Shown: positions 43,424 to 54,405 of the stretch, piece after piece
Numbering within the stretch: position 1 is the stretch's first letter
Layout: each line of letters starts with the position of its first letter
Position numbers and translations under genes: made by a program
Source of the DNA: Pseudopyrenochaeta lycopersici
Taxonomy: Eukaryota; Ascomycota; Dothideomycetes; Pleosporales; Pseudopyrenochaetaceae
Direction: 5' to 3'
Assembly (NCBI GenBank): GCA_003313425.1
Contig: NHZP01000053.1
Location: 248,001-312,000, forward strand
Length of the DNA stretch: 64,000 nt
Notes under the pieces: generated by a model
Databases searched by the model: none
Told to the model about the DNA's origin: nothing
The model's input: only the letters and a program-made list of their open reading frames with translations

Positions 43424-45244
43424 ATGCCTCGCATCATCCGCATTGCAGCAGCCCAGGTTGGTGCAGTTCACCGAAGTGACAGCCGTAAGAGCACAATTAG
43501 CCGACTTCTTGTACTATTAGACAAAGCTGCATCGCAAGGTGCCAAAGTCGTACTGTTCCCGGAGTGCACATTTACTACCTTCTTCCCGCGCTATTACTTT
43601 ACGGATGAGGCAGAGCTCGAGTCCTTCTTCGAACATGGTGACGTCACGACATCAGACAACACCAGACCAATTTTTGACAGAGCGAAAGAGTTGGGAGTAG
43701 ATATATGCATAGGCTTTGCAGAGGCAAGCAGCGAAGGCGACCATTACAATACCTGTGTTTACTACCATGCATCGTCTGGGTCTGTTTTGTCAAAGTACCG
43801 AAAAATACATCTACCTGGAGATGCTGAACCGTTCGCAGAGCCTGATGCGGTCAACCAGTTAGAGAAACGCTACTTCAAGACTGGAAATCTAGGTTTCAAT
43901 GCTTTTCGTGTTCCGGATTTACTTCCTGGGAATGCTGAGCCTATTCTGGGAATGATGATATGCAACGATCGTCGCTGGGCGGAAGCATGGAGATGTCTTG
44001 GGCTTCAAGGCGTCGAAGTTGTGCTCACTGGCTTTAATACACCAGGCTTTGCGCCCCATATGTGGGGTACGTCTGGCGAGCAAAATCCTCGGGAAGCACG
44101 TGCTGAAGCCATTTTCCACCACATGTTGGTCATGCAGGCGCATTCCTACACAAACGCATGTTTCTCGGTGAGCGCCGCTAGATGCGGTTTAGATGATGGA
44201 AAATACGACCTGATAGCAGGATCGACGATCGTTGGGCCTGACGGAAAGATCATTGCTGAGAGTAAGACGGAAGGGGATGAGGTTATTGTTGCAGATTGTG
44301 ATCTTGACCTTTGCCTGCCCGGAAAGCAGAGGACGTTTGACTTTGCTCGACATCGACGTATCGAACATTATGGGTTATTGACCTCACAGTCTGGCGTAAT
44401 AGAGCCTCCCAGGCTCTTCCCTGAGGTCAACATGATCGCAAATCCCTCGTCGAAAGTTAGCGGCGAGGCTGTTTTACGATCAGTGACTGGCTCAACAGAC
44501 GGGAAGCAGTTACGGATCCTTCTTTGCAATCCAAATGCGACAGAGTCCATGACTAACGCCTGCCTCGAAATGCTCGCGCCAACTCTCCCCCCAGACGTCA
44601 CCGTGTACGGCTTTACAGCACCAAAACCTGCCCCATCAGCAATCGAAGGCCACTTTGACAACGTCATGTCCGCCGCCGCTTCAGCACGCGCGATCATCCC
44701 GATTGCAGACCAGTACGATGCATTTTTGGTAGCATGCTACAGTGATCATGCGCTCACAAAAATGCTTCGCGAAGAATTGTCGCAGCCAGTTGTCGGTATT
44801 ATGGAGGCCTCGTTGTTCGCGGCGCGCACGCTAGGCGGTCGCTTTGGCATTATCGCGACATCGCAACGTTCAAGGTACACTCTAGAAGAAACCGTGCGCC
44901 ACTACGGCCTCGAAGGATTCTGCGCCGGTGTGAGAAGTTGTAGCCTCGGCGTGTTAGAGCTGGAGTCTAAACCCGAGAAAGAAGTCTTGTCCATTATGTG
45001 CGACGTCGGTACAAGACTGGTTCAGGATGGCGCCGACGTCTTAACGCTTGGTTGCGCTGGTATGACAAACATGAAGCGAGCTGTCGAGCGTGCTGTAGGC
45101 GATAACGTACAGGTTATCGACGGAGTTCTGGCAGGAGTGCAACATCTTATAGGTCTTTGTAGGCTAAACGTACGGACGGCGAAGAGGGGAGTCTACGCAA
45201 GTTCTGCCGATGGTAGGGTGCGAAGGGGCCAGCACTGGTGCTAG
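43424..45244 (+). CDS. N-carbamoyl-D-amino acid hydrolase fused to hydantoin racemase
   Basis: One intronless 606-aa frame with two full enzyme domains. Residues 1-320 are a nitrilase-superfamily D-carbamoylase with the catalytic triad Glu 47 (FPECTFTTFFPRYYFTDEAEL), Lys 127 (YRKIHLPG) and Cys 180 (MMICNDRRW); it turns N-carbamoyl-D-amino acids into D-amino acids, CO2 and ammonia. Residues 362-580 are an Asp/Glu/hydantoin racemase with both catalytic cysteines, Cys 438 (ACYSDHAL) and Cys 544 (LTLGCAGM), and the start LRILLCNPNATESMT; it racemises hydantoins or related substrates. A linker of about 40 residues joins them. In bacteria these steps are separate genes of hydantoin clusters. A bacterial origin of both parts is possible but untested. 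Confidence 0.93.
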   Translation: MPRIIRIAAAQVGAVHRSDSRKSTISRLLVLLDKAASQGAKVVLFPECTFTTFFPRYYFTDEAELESFFEHGDVTTSDNTRPIFDRAKELGVDICIGFAEASSEGDHYNTCVYYHASSGSVLSKYRKIHLPGDAEPFAEPDAVNQLEKRYFKTGNLGFNAFRVPDLLPGNAEPILGMMICNDRRWAEAWRCLGLQGVEVVLTGFNTPGFAPHMWGTSGEQNPREARAEAIFHHMLVMQAHSYTNACFSVSAARCGLDDGKYDLIAGSTIVGPDGKIIAESKTEGDEVIVADCDLDLCLPGKQRTFDFARHRRIEHYGLLTSQSGVIEPPRLFPEVNMIANPSSKVSGEAVLRSVTGSTDGKQLRILLCNPNATESMTNACLEMLAPTLPPDVTVYGFTAPKPAPSAIEGHFDNVMSAAASARAIIPIADQYDAFLVACYSDHALTKMLREELSQPVVGIMEASLFAARTLGGRFGIIATSQRSRYTLEETVRHYGLEGFCAGVRSCSLGVLELESKPEKEVLSIMCDVGTRLVQDGADVLTLGCAGMTNMKRAVERAVGDNVQVIDGVLAGVQHLIGLCRLNVRTAKRGVYASSADGRVRRGQHWC

Positions 45245-45535
45245 GTACTGCAATTACGTGTTGTCTCCACGTCACCTGCCGCTCCACATTTCCGTTTCAT
45301 TCACAGGCCCAAACCCTTGGCCTTAGTCACACAACTTGCTTGCTTAGTGCTTGTACGGGTCATGTGATGAGCCCTATAAGCAATCTCTCGTATCCCGTAC
45401 AAACAATCTGGTAGCAGTCCATGGATAAAAAGCGCGCCGATCCTTTACTATTATGTATTCTCGTACCTCTTCCTACTTCTAGAACAACAACCTCCTTCCA
45501 GACTAGTTTAAAATTGATTATTCATTCGCCGCAGG
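45245..45535. other. Gap before small gene
   Basis: 291 bp. A TATAAG occurs at 45375-45380, about 160 bp before the next ATG; nothing else recognised. Confidence 0.4.
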
Positions 45536-45784
45536 ATGTCGAACGCTCCTGACCCTCCAAGGAAAGTTCCTCGTTCGGCAGGCGCCCCACCTGGAAAAAC
45601 ACCAATCGACTCACAAGAAGGGGTGAATGAAGGTGGAATGTCACTGGAGGAATTCTTGAAACAAGATCCTAGCCCGAAACCCGAGGAGATTGGAGCGGAG
45701 AAGCAGGGAACCCGTGAATCAGCAGAAAAGAACAGCCAAACTGGAGAGGATGAAGAGGCGGATAAGGGTGAGAGCAAAGGGTGA
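45536..45784 (+). CDS. Small hydrophilic protein, 82 aa
   Basis: Uninterrupted frame from ATG 45536 to TGA 45784. Very hydrophilic and acidic-basic mixed, rich in Pro, Glu, Lys, Gly and Ser, with no hydrophobic core, cysteines, signal peptide or membrane helix; likely disordered. The segment MSLEEFLKQDPSPKPEE could form a short amphipathic helix. I do not recognise it. Possibly a stress-related or binding peptide, or an untranslated open frame; the well-formed low-Cys, charged composition favours a real small protein. Confidence 0.45.
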   Translation: MSNAPDPPRKVPRSAGAPPGKTPIDSQEGVNEGGMSLEEFLKQDPSPKPEEIGAEKQGTRESAEKNSQTGEDEEADKGESKG

Positions 45785-46762
45785 AGTGTTGTGCGTAATG
45801 ATTGAGTAAGAAAAGGATGTGGGAAGAAGTAAAGTAGCGCATGTCATCTGTATCTTATTCCTGAAGGTCGATGTCTTCCGGTAATTCAATACGCCATGTA
45901 CGCTCAATCTTAGCACTACATACATACCATCGAAAATTCTTTTACGACTTTTCATACTGAAATAGAATCACCATTAACTCGAGAAATAAGGTTTGTTCTT
46001 TCAGTAGTCCATTGTTGACCTTCGTCCTGTCTTTGCACACTATGACTATGTGACAGCAAAAGAGGAAGCATTCCGTAAGTCCAACTGGCTGGTGATTACT
46101 TCGCAGCTAAGGATCATGATTTCTCACCAATATCGTCGATGTGGATCGCTTAATACAATCTGTACCTTTCTGAACATTACCGCATCTGAAATTACTCGGG
46201 CGCCATTTCGGCTGGTACCGAATTCACGGTCCGCGCAGATCTCTGGTATGGACGCCTCAGCGCAGACGCGGCCCCAAACATCATGCACCTTCCAGAAACG
46301 CTCAACACGATGTCTTCTCTGCTCCAGAAATTCATTAACAATTTGATATTTCGAGGATACACAGTGAGCGATAAGATTATTTCAAAGCAGCTTCTTCTTC
46401 CTTAATGCGACTAAGAAGAGAACAAAGATAATGGAGGCCAGGCAAATGAAGAATGACAAGAATGTTTCCCAGAAGCCCGGAATGACAATTGCATGGTCCC
46501 AGTAAGTCGCGCGTACGGAGAGTACGCACGGATCGATCTTACTAACAAACATCTTATACAATTGATTGGATGCCAACGATATATACCCATAATTGCGATG
46601 CACTTTTCGAGGCTACAGTACACCAAATAGTTCAAACGTTATAACAAGCTTTAGAAATATCAATATCGGTCATGTTTATTGAGCCAAGGAGTTCTTCAAC
46701 GATACATCGCAGGACTCCTTAACCCATCCTCAAGTAGCTTCAATACGTGTTCTTTTAGCTTG
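45785..46762. other. Gap with one weak membrane-type frame
   Basis: A 73-codon minus-strand frame (46382-46603) holds one clear hydrophobic helix (ETFLSFFICLASIIFVLFLVAL) followed by RKKK, possibly the last exon of a lost membrane protein. No start or partner exons found. Nothing else recognised. Confidence 0.35.
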
Positions 46763-47870
46763 TCAGCTTGCACTCTGTCCAATACCTAGTGACCCCTGTC
46801 CACCTTTCCTCCCTCTTTCATCCTCAAGCCGGAACCATTCTTCCGCTGAGCGAATCCGCTTACGATAAATCTCACCCAGGAAAGTATAATCGGTAGGAAG
46901 TATGTTTTTCGCGTGGCTCCAGATGTTCCGTGCTCCCGTAAAATTGCCTTCGATCGCCATCTATGCGGGATCAATAAGATCGGCGAAATAGGCAGCTGAA
47001 TGATGTGCATACGCTCAGGGGTCCTGGGCGGAAGTACACTTCCACACTGACGTCCATGAATCGAGCAGGCTTGCTAATTACATTGGTGAAAGCGACTGCA
47101 AGGTCCGATTAATGAATGGAGTCAACTAAAACCTCGAAATCTATCCTATCTGCTCGGTTAGGGTTGTCAAAAAGCCAACGAAGGGTAGTGTCCGCAGTCA
47201 GGAAAAGCAACCTCCGGAATAGCACCTTGGTACGCAACTAGAACGCACTAAATCAGAGCATGTTTCCCATTCTCGTTCTTTTCAGTTCTTGGGGTCATGT
47301 GTGTCATGCTTTCGATGGCCATTTCCATGTATGGTCCGGGCGTGAAAATTGCCGCACCCGTGATCGCCTCGGGCATCTCCAGCTTGGAACAAGATCCCCT
47401 CGCCATTGCGATCCTTGTCATCGGAAAGGCCCGTTCTGAGTGCTTCCCTGTATGCAGAGTTGTTGTACACATAAGGCAAACTGTCGTACACGAAGAACGT
47501 TATTGCCCTACCCGCAGCAGCCAGTTCATAGGACCAAATCAGCCAAATAGCTCCGCCTTCTCGCCAGCATTGAGGACATCTATATTGACGAAATGCAGAG
47601 TTACAGCTGAATTAGCGACGGCACAAATATTCTCATGGGTGAAAGACGTTCAAAAATCTCAAATATTTTTGTCTAACGCGCGGAGGGATCGCGAACGGGC
47701 CGAACTAGGGTCGCGGAAAAGAACCCGAACGGTGCACTTGCCGTCTTGGATGAGTCTGCGAACGACAGGTAGACCCCGGTCCAATACCGCCGACTTTGAA
47801 TTTTTAGGTGATCTGGAGAGTCGACATAGTGGACAAGCATCAATGTGGCGGGTTTCCAATTATTCAATCT
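46763..47870 (-). pseudogene. NmrA-like NAD(P)-binding protein pseudogene
   Basis: Minus-strand pieces in several frames follow the fungal NmrA-like family in order: DRGLPVVRRLIQDGKCTVRVLFRDPSSA (47750 region), FVNIDVLNAGEKAELFG, IWSYELAAAGRAITFFVYDSLPYVY, GPYMEMAIESMTHMTP, RWLFDNPNRADRIDFEV, AFTNVISKPARFMDV, and the C-terminal NIWSHAKNILPTDYTFLGEIYRKRIRSAEEWFR. Frames change at least three times and an in-frame TAA (47109-47111) stands where the family has Tyr. The start, with the usual glycine-rich TGATG motif, is also degraded. Living members are redox-sensing regulators or reductases of the SDR type. Confidence 0.8.
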
Positions 47871-48540
47871 CTCAGCAAAATGGTTGGGTAATTCAAGAGT
47901 CGCTTCAATATTATCCTGGGATGTAAACAGCTGTTTGACCTATTCACTTATACTTAAATTTTCACCACAATGTTCTAGAGGCGCGGTCATGCCGATCAAA
48001 GAAACATTTACCAGCCAAGGCGGCAACGAGGCTGTCGAACAGAAAGGGTCAAGAGGGTGAAAATTGTTACATGCTAAGCCCTAAATTACTCCTGACTGTT
48101 TATTATATCAGATTCCCATCCAAGCGAGTATGTATATATGACGCCTAAAGGCGAGATATCTAATGCTCAATGAAATACACCTCGACATGACAAAGCGCAA
48201 TCCTCGAAAGAAAACACTGTCAATGGAGCTTGGACTAGTTCTTACAGCCAGATTAAGATCGAGAATTGCCTAACTTATAAGCCTAGTCTTAGTAATTACT
48301 CATGGGGTCTGTATTGTATCAGAGACTTGATAACAATTCAACATAGCGTATATAGCGACTCCGAAGGCGAGTTGGTTGGTTAGCTTAATGTTTTCCTCTC
48401 ATCGCCTGACATTCGGTTCGTGTTCTGTAGTATCGTACAGTGCCCTTCCAAAAGTTCTCGCCGCGCACGCACGAGCCACCCTCACCAGCACATGGGCACA
48501 AAACTTCAATACTATGAATCTCAGCCAATATATAATATAA
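47871..48540. other. Gap before the transposon block
   Basis: 670 bp of moderately AT-rich sequence, no supported gene. It ends in the poly-T stretch at 48541-48552, close to the probable left end of the Tc1-like element. Confidence 0.45.
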
Positions 48541-48702
48541 TTTAATTTTTTTTAAAGCAGTAGTTGCGCACGGGTTTAGTATTTCGTTTACCACCCTCGC
48601 GCTTTCTTAAATACATTAATTCGTCGTGGCATGCTTATAATAAGGCGCCGAATCAGGCTGGCTAGTATGCGACGCTAGTAACTTTTTAATACAGCGTAAA
48701 AG
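48541..48702 (-). mobile_element. 3' end of an interrupted Tc1-like transposon
   Basis: On the minus strand the translation DSFYAVLKSY ... RRLIISMPRRINVFKKARGW-TKY ends at a stop at 48576-48578 and matches the C-terminus of Tc1-type transposases (SMP-R motif, final T-K-Y). The rest of the gene resumes at 63241 after the inserted Gypsy element. Joining 63246 to 48702 (one AAAAG) keeps the reading frame exactly. The outer end of the element (TIR) could not be fixed and is placed near 48541-48560. Confidence 0.75.
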
Positions 48703-49135
48703 TGTTACGACCCAAGAACGTACCGAGGGACAGCCGCCTTAAGAAGCCCCGCGGCCTGGTGCGTGCACCAAAACATAAGGCTGCACCCAAGAAGCACGTG
48801 ACTCGTCACGAGTCTCACGGTCTCAGGAATCTCACACGCTAACATACAGTCTCTGTATAAGACTCGCTAAGAGTAATACAGTCTTATAAGACTCCTTATA
48901 TATATAGATTACAGCAATAAACTCTTATAGCTTATTATATTTAACTTAATATTATACTCTATAGTATAGTAATAGTAATACTAATTATTCTTAACCCTTA
49001 GTACTCTTTACAAAAGCACCCTCTTACTATCTTAGTATTAAACCCCCCTTCTATCTAGTCTCTTACTCTATCCTAGAGAACTAACCTTATAATCTTATTA
49101 GTTATCTTTACTAATAGCTTTTAAGATTCTTTATA
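48703..49135 (+). repeat. 5' LTR of the Gypsy element
   Basis: 433 bp, same length as 62808-63240. Its first 160 bp or so keep normal base composition, while the inner part is TA-rich. Confidence 0.95.
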
Positions 49136-49229
49136 CTTTAAATACTCTTAAGATAAGTAATACTTATATAGAAAACGCGGCCTACTATACTACTAGGCTA
49201 GGTAACACTGTTACTAAACTAGACCCCTT

Positions 49230-50040
49230 CTATAGAGATTAATTTAAGCTTAAAGAATAGCTACTCTAGTTTAACCTATTCTTTAAGTTTAATATAACTA
49301 CTATAAATAATAATAACTAAGTAGTACTTATAATAAGCTATATAAGGGGCGAAGCTGCTAAATAGGTAAAGCCTTATTTAGTTAAGTACTTAGCTAAAGA
49401 AACTAAACTAGAGGAGCTAATTAAGATGTTTAAACATATAGGAGAATTTAAGACACGCATATAATAAGTATTTAGATTACTAAACGAGACTACTATTACA
49501 GAACGTAAAATCTAGAATATATAATAAACCTAGTCTGTAGCTAATTACGCTAATAAGTTTTTAGGGTATACTAGATAAACTAACTAGAAGAATAATACCC
49601 TAAAAACTATATATAAATAAGGCCTAAAAGTAGATATCTAAACTAAACTAATATGCTCTAGTATAGGTATTACTACGCTAGATAACCTAATTAATAAAAC
49701 TATCTAACTAGATATAGAACTCTATAAGCTCTGTGTGCGACTTAGAGGACAACTACTAGAATAAATAAAAGAAGATAAGAAACCTTAGAGGGATTATTAT
49801 AATAAACTAAATAATAGTTACCTATAATACTAGTATTAACTATAAAGAGTACCTAGGTAGTATATATTAGAAGACCCTAAGGTAATATATCTAAATAACC
49901 TTAATAGAGGAAAGTTAGGTAAGAGTAGAAAGAAAAAAGAAATAACTTACTTTAACTATAATAAGAAAGGCTATATAGCTAAAGACTATAGATAAAAGAA
50001 TAAGGTAACCTCCTAGATTAATATAATAGTTATAAAAGAA
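49230..50040 (+). pseudogene. Gypsy gag remnant with zinc knuckle
   Basis: Stop-riddled plus frame; at about 49946-49996 it reads YFNYNKKGYIAKDYR, the decayed form of a CCHC knuckle in which cysteine and histidine codons became tyrosine, as expected of G-to-A and C-to-T change. Confidence 0.75.
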
Positions 50041-51649
50041 GAAAATAGTAATAATAAAATATAGGAAGTTATTATAACCTAAGAGGAAGGAGCTTAAGAT
50101 ATAAAGGTGTTACAGCTACCTCTCTAGAAACCTGCGAAGTAAGAGATTCTAGGAACCTAGTATAGTAAAGATAAGGAAGAGAGTAATAGCTCCTTACCCT
50201 TAGTCTATAAAGATATAGAAAAAGACCTTAATAATACTATAGTACTTCTAACTAAGGATTAGAAAATAGAGAACTTCTAGAGCTAATATTAACTAAGAAC
50301 TCTAAAGCTAATAACGCTTATAGAGGCGGAAAAAGATATTATAGAACTTAACTACTAACTACGCGTATAATTTATTAACGCGCTAACTCTAGAAGAATAG
50401 GAAGTAGCTATAAAATAAGGAATAAGTATAATTATCCTAGCTAAATAAGTAATATAAGATATATTATAGGAACACTATTATTACCCTAAATATTATATAA
50501 AGGTAATATAAAAATAGGTAGAGAGAGCTAAGGAAATATAGTAACCTATAAGTGTTAGAAACGCACTATAGAAACTTTAATAAGCTAGATAAATATAGGT
50601 ACTAGAACCCTTAGTAGTTAAGACCCCTAAATACACACTATAACGCTAAACTATACTACTATTAATATAGGAAGACGCCTTCTACGTACCTAATACTTAG
50701 GACCTAGTATAATAAAGGTACTTTTAAGTTAACTTCTATAGTAAGATTATACTTATAGATAGTAAGAAATAAGATATTTATACTTAGCTTAAATAATAAA
50801 TATATTAGGAGAATAATAAAGAGAATATTAACCCTAACTAGCTTCTTATAGAGGAAGAAGCTAAAGACTACTATAAGCGCGCAGAAGTAGCTTAAACTCT
50901 ATATACTATGCGTAAAAGACTATAGAAACTAGTACTAGACTACTTAATAGACCTACGTAATAAGTAATATAGTATTATCTATTAGTCTTTCTGTACTACA
51001 GACCTATATATAATATACTACTTAAGTAAGATAGAATAAGGATACTTCTCTTACTTATTTTACTAATATAAATACTAATAGTATAATTACCTTAAAGTTA
51101 AATATAATAACTACCTATAAGATAAGAGGACTATCCTCTACTTCCTAGGAAATAATAACTCTATAGCTACTATAGTAATATAGCTAGTCTTTAATAGAGA
51201 GTATAATTAGTAGTAATAGTAAACGTGCCTTAACTCTAACTACCTTAAGTATAAAGACGTTAAGACACTAAATAGGTATTAGGAGAAGCCTTTTTTAGAA
51301 TCGCGCCTACTAATAAGTAAGAATTATAAACTTTATATATAATAGGCGTATAAGAACTCTTTAAGCTAAATATTAAGCTTAATAGAAGCTAGATAAAGGT
51401 ACTAGTAGATTCTAGAGTATAATAGAGCTATATTTCTACGTAAGTAATAAAATAAGCTAGCCTTATCCTATTATTAAAATTAGTACTATATCTATTAATA
51501 GTAACTAATAGATAACTAATACTATTAGAGTCTATAATTATATATAAAGTATAGAGCGTATAACTTATTATCTAGAACTATAGGGAAATAATTAACCTAG
51601 ACGTCTTTAGACTATTATAATATAATATAATACTAAGACTCTTATAGTT

Positions 51650-52621
51650 AGGAGAATATAGTCTAGAAATAGATTAGAAAAAGAAGAAGTTCTTATTTAA
51701 ATACTATAGAACAAACGTAACTATACGCAAGCCTACGCTGCAGCTAAGTACCTAGGTAGATAAGAAGATAATAATTAGAATCCTTACTTTAAATAAGGAT
51801 AACCTTAGGATATAAGAGTCTAACTTAGCAGGTACTAATAGGAGGCTCTTAGACTAATAAGCTAGAGTTAAGGAGTAAAGCGTAACTCTAGTAATCTCTA
51901 ATAAGTATAAAGAATATAAGTTACTCTTTTAAGAAGAGATAACTATAAAAGTATTACTTAAGTATTAACCTTAGGATTATAAGATTATCCTATAAGAAGG
52001 AAAGTAACTAACTTTTAGCCTAATTTACAGTCTATTAGAAAAAGAACTTAAAACCCTACGTAAATATATTAAGATAAACTTAAAAAAGAGATTTTTTAGG
52101 GAATTATAGTTACTAGCAGGATACCCTATATTATTTATACTAAAGAAAAATAAGAAGTTAAGATTATGCGTTAACTACTAAAAGCTTAATAATATTATAA
52201 TAAAGAATTAATACTCTTTACTAAATATAGTAAAACTATAAAATTAACTAGCTTTTATAAAAGTCTTTATAGTATTAGACTTAAGAGGAGCGTATAACCC
52301 TATTTATATAAAGGAAAGTAAAGAATAGAAGACTGCGTTTAAGACACGCTATAGCTACTATAAGTATATAGTAATACTTTTTAGTTTTACTAATATACTA
52401 GCTATATACTAGGTACTTATTAATAACGTATTAAGAGAATACCTAGATATATTTATTATTACATACCTTAATAATATCCTTATATACTCTAATAATCTAT
52501 AGGAATATATTAAGTATGTTAAAATAGTTCTTACCTATCTAAGAAAATTTAGTTTACTACTTAAACTTAAGAAATATAAGTTCTATAAGAAAGAAGTTAA
52601 ATTCCTAAGATATATAGTAGG
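51650..52621 (+). pseudogene. Gypsy pol remnant, reverse transcriptase part
   Basis: From about 52080 the translation follows the Ty3/Gypsy reverse transcriptase: LFILKKNKKLRLCVNY-KLNN, VLDLRGAYNPIYIKE, KTAFKTRY, and YLNNILIYS in place of YLDDILIYS. It breaks at 52621 where the Copia is inserted (after KFLRYIVG) and resumes at 60115. Confidence 0.85.
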
Positions 52622-52848
52622 TGTGGGTAGAACTTCCTCTGCAGCTGCAGCGTGCGGTAAGTTATCGTGTATATAGTAGGTATCTGTGTTTATAGTAATT
52701 ATTCTCTATTTATCTACGTACAGTTAAGGAGAGTTCTTATATAGGGGGTATAGAGCTTTAGCCCTTATACCTAAAGCTTCTATTATTATATAATAGCGCG
52801 CGACAGCTTAATATTATATATACTAACCTTATATATTATGTATAGACA
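52622..52848 (-). repeat. LTR of the Copia element (left copy)
   Basis: 227 bp, TGTGGGTAG...ATAGACA. Its end is heavily mutated compared with the right copy. Confidence 0.95.
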
Positions 52849-53329
52849 CTAGCAACTTTTTCTTTTATACCTTACGTATGTATATCTAGGTTTTCTTCTG
52901 TCTGTAGTTTACCTACTTAGGCGTTAACTATATATAATATTTTTAGCTAGTTACTTATATATTCCTGTAGTTAATTAGCGTTATTATATTATCTTTTATT
53001 AGCATATATTATTTACGCGACGCTCCTCTTTTCTATTACTCCTGCAGGTAGATAGCTTATACTGCTTCCTTATTATTCGCGCGATATCTCTCTTTACTAT
53101 TACTTATTTATACAGTATTCTCTTTTACTACTACTTACTTATATAGTGTCCTTTATTATTACTTCTACGTACGTATAGACTATATTATTCTCCCCTTTAC
53201 CTTCTCTTTTTACAGGGGCTATTATATTATATTACACTATATTATATTATTAGGGTCTACTCTTAGCGCCTGTAGTAGGTATATATATGCTCCCTCCCTC
53301 TCTTTTCTCTTTCTCTTTAACTACTACTC

Positions 53330-53455
<126 letters not shown>

Positions 53456-53517
53456 AAGTAAGTTTATTTTTTCTTTCTTACGCGATTTTCTAATTACTTT
53501 GTGCTAATTCTTAGTAT

Positions 53518-53730
53518 AGTAGTAGCAGTATTAGCAGCAGTAATAATAATAATAATAATAATAGTAGTAGTAGCAGCAGCAGCAGCTACTACTACTGCTA
53601 CTACTACTGTAAGTTTCCTCCTTCCTCGCGTAATTCCCTTTCTCCTTTTTTACGTGCGGTGCTAATTTTTATATAGAGTAGTAGTAGTAATAGTAATAAT
53701 AATACTACTACTACTATTACTATTATTGTA
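53518..53730 (+). repeat. Mixed triplet repeats (TAG/TAA/CAG/TAC)
   Basis: Two clusters, 53518-53610 and 53673-53728, of AGTAGCAGC-, AATAATAAT- and TACTACTAC-type repeats that could pair with the (TAC)n run and with each other. Confidence 0.85.
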
Positions 53731-54360
53731 TAGGTGCTTCCTCTACTTTATTTCTTTACCTAGGGCTGATTGTAGTAGATATCTCTAGTTCTGTTATCTA
53801 CCGCTGCCTCTACTGCTGCCTCCTCTATTACTGCCCCTGCTAGGCTCGCCTTCGCTAGCGTCCTTATGCGCCTAGGCCTAAGTAGGCGTACGTTAGTAAT
53901 ATTACCTACTAGGCAGGATATTAGTCGCGCCTTTATACGCTAACTCTATATTAATATATATTATTCTTTTATATTTTTAAGGTGTAGTATATACTAATTC
54001 GCGTAGTAGGATGATAAGATAGTAGTCGCTGCCCTCCCCTCTTATAATATTGTCGTGTCCTTTACCCTAGGGACTAATCTGCAGCTCTAGATTGCTAAGC
54101 TCGTGCGGTAGGAAGGTTACTTCTACGCACTCTTAGTCTAGAGTTGTAGGTCTGTTCCTAATAATCTATATAATTATTAGTATAGTAGTAGGTCTAGTCC
54201 TCTACTATTTATAGAGTGTTAGACCCTCCCTAGGTTCTAGGGTAGCGCGTGTGCGTTATACGTATAGTAAAGCTACAGTTTGTAGTGCGAGCACTACAGT
54301 TAGGTTCTATTGCGTAGTAGAAATTTTTTTTTTTTTTATAATATAAATATTTTCTTCTAG

Positions 54361-54405
54361 GTATAGGGGGGGGGGTTTCTTTTTAGGGGGGGGGGGGAGG
54401 GAGGG
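54361..54405 (+). repeat. G-run cluster (possible G-quadruplex)
   Basis: Runs of about 10 and 13 G followed by GGGAGGG in TA-rich surroundings, next to poly-T runs at 54323-54340 and 54416-54424. Copy number of homopolymers may be inexact in assembly. Confidence 0.8.
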
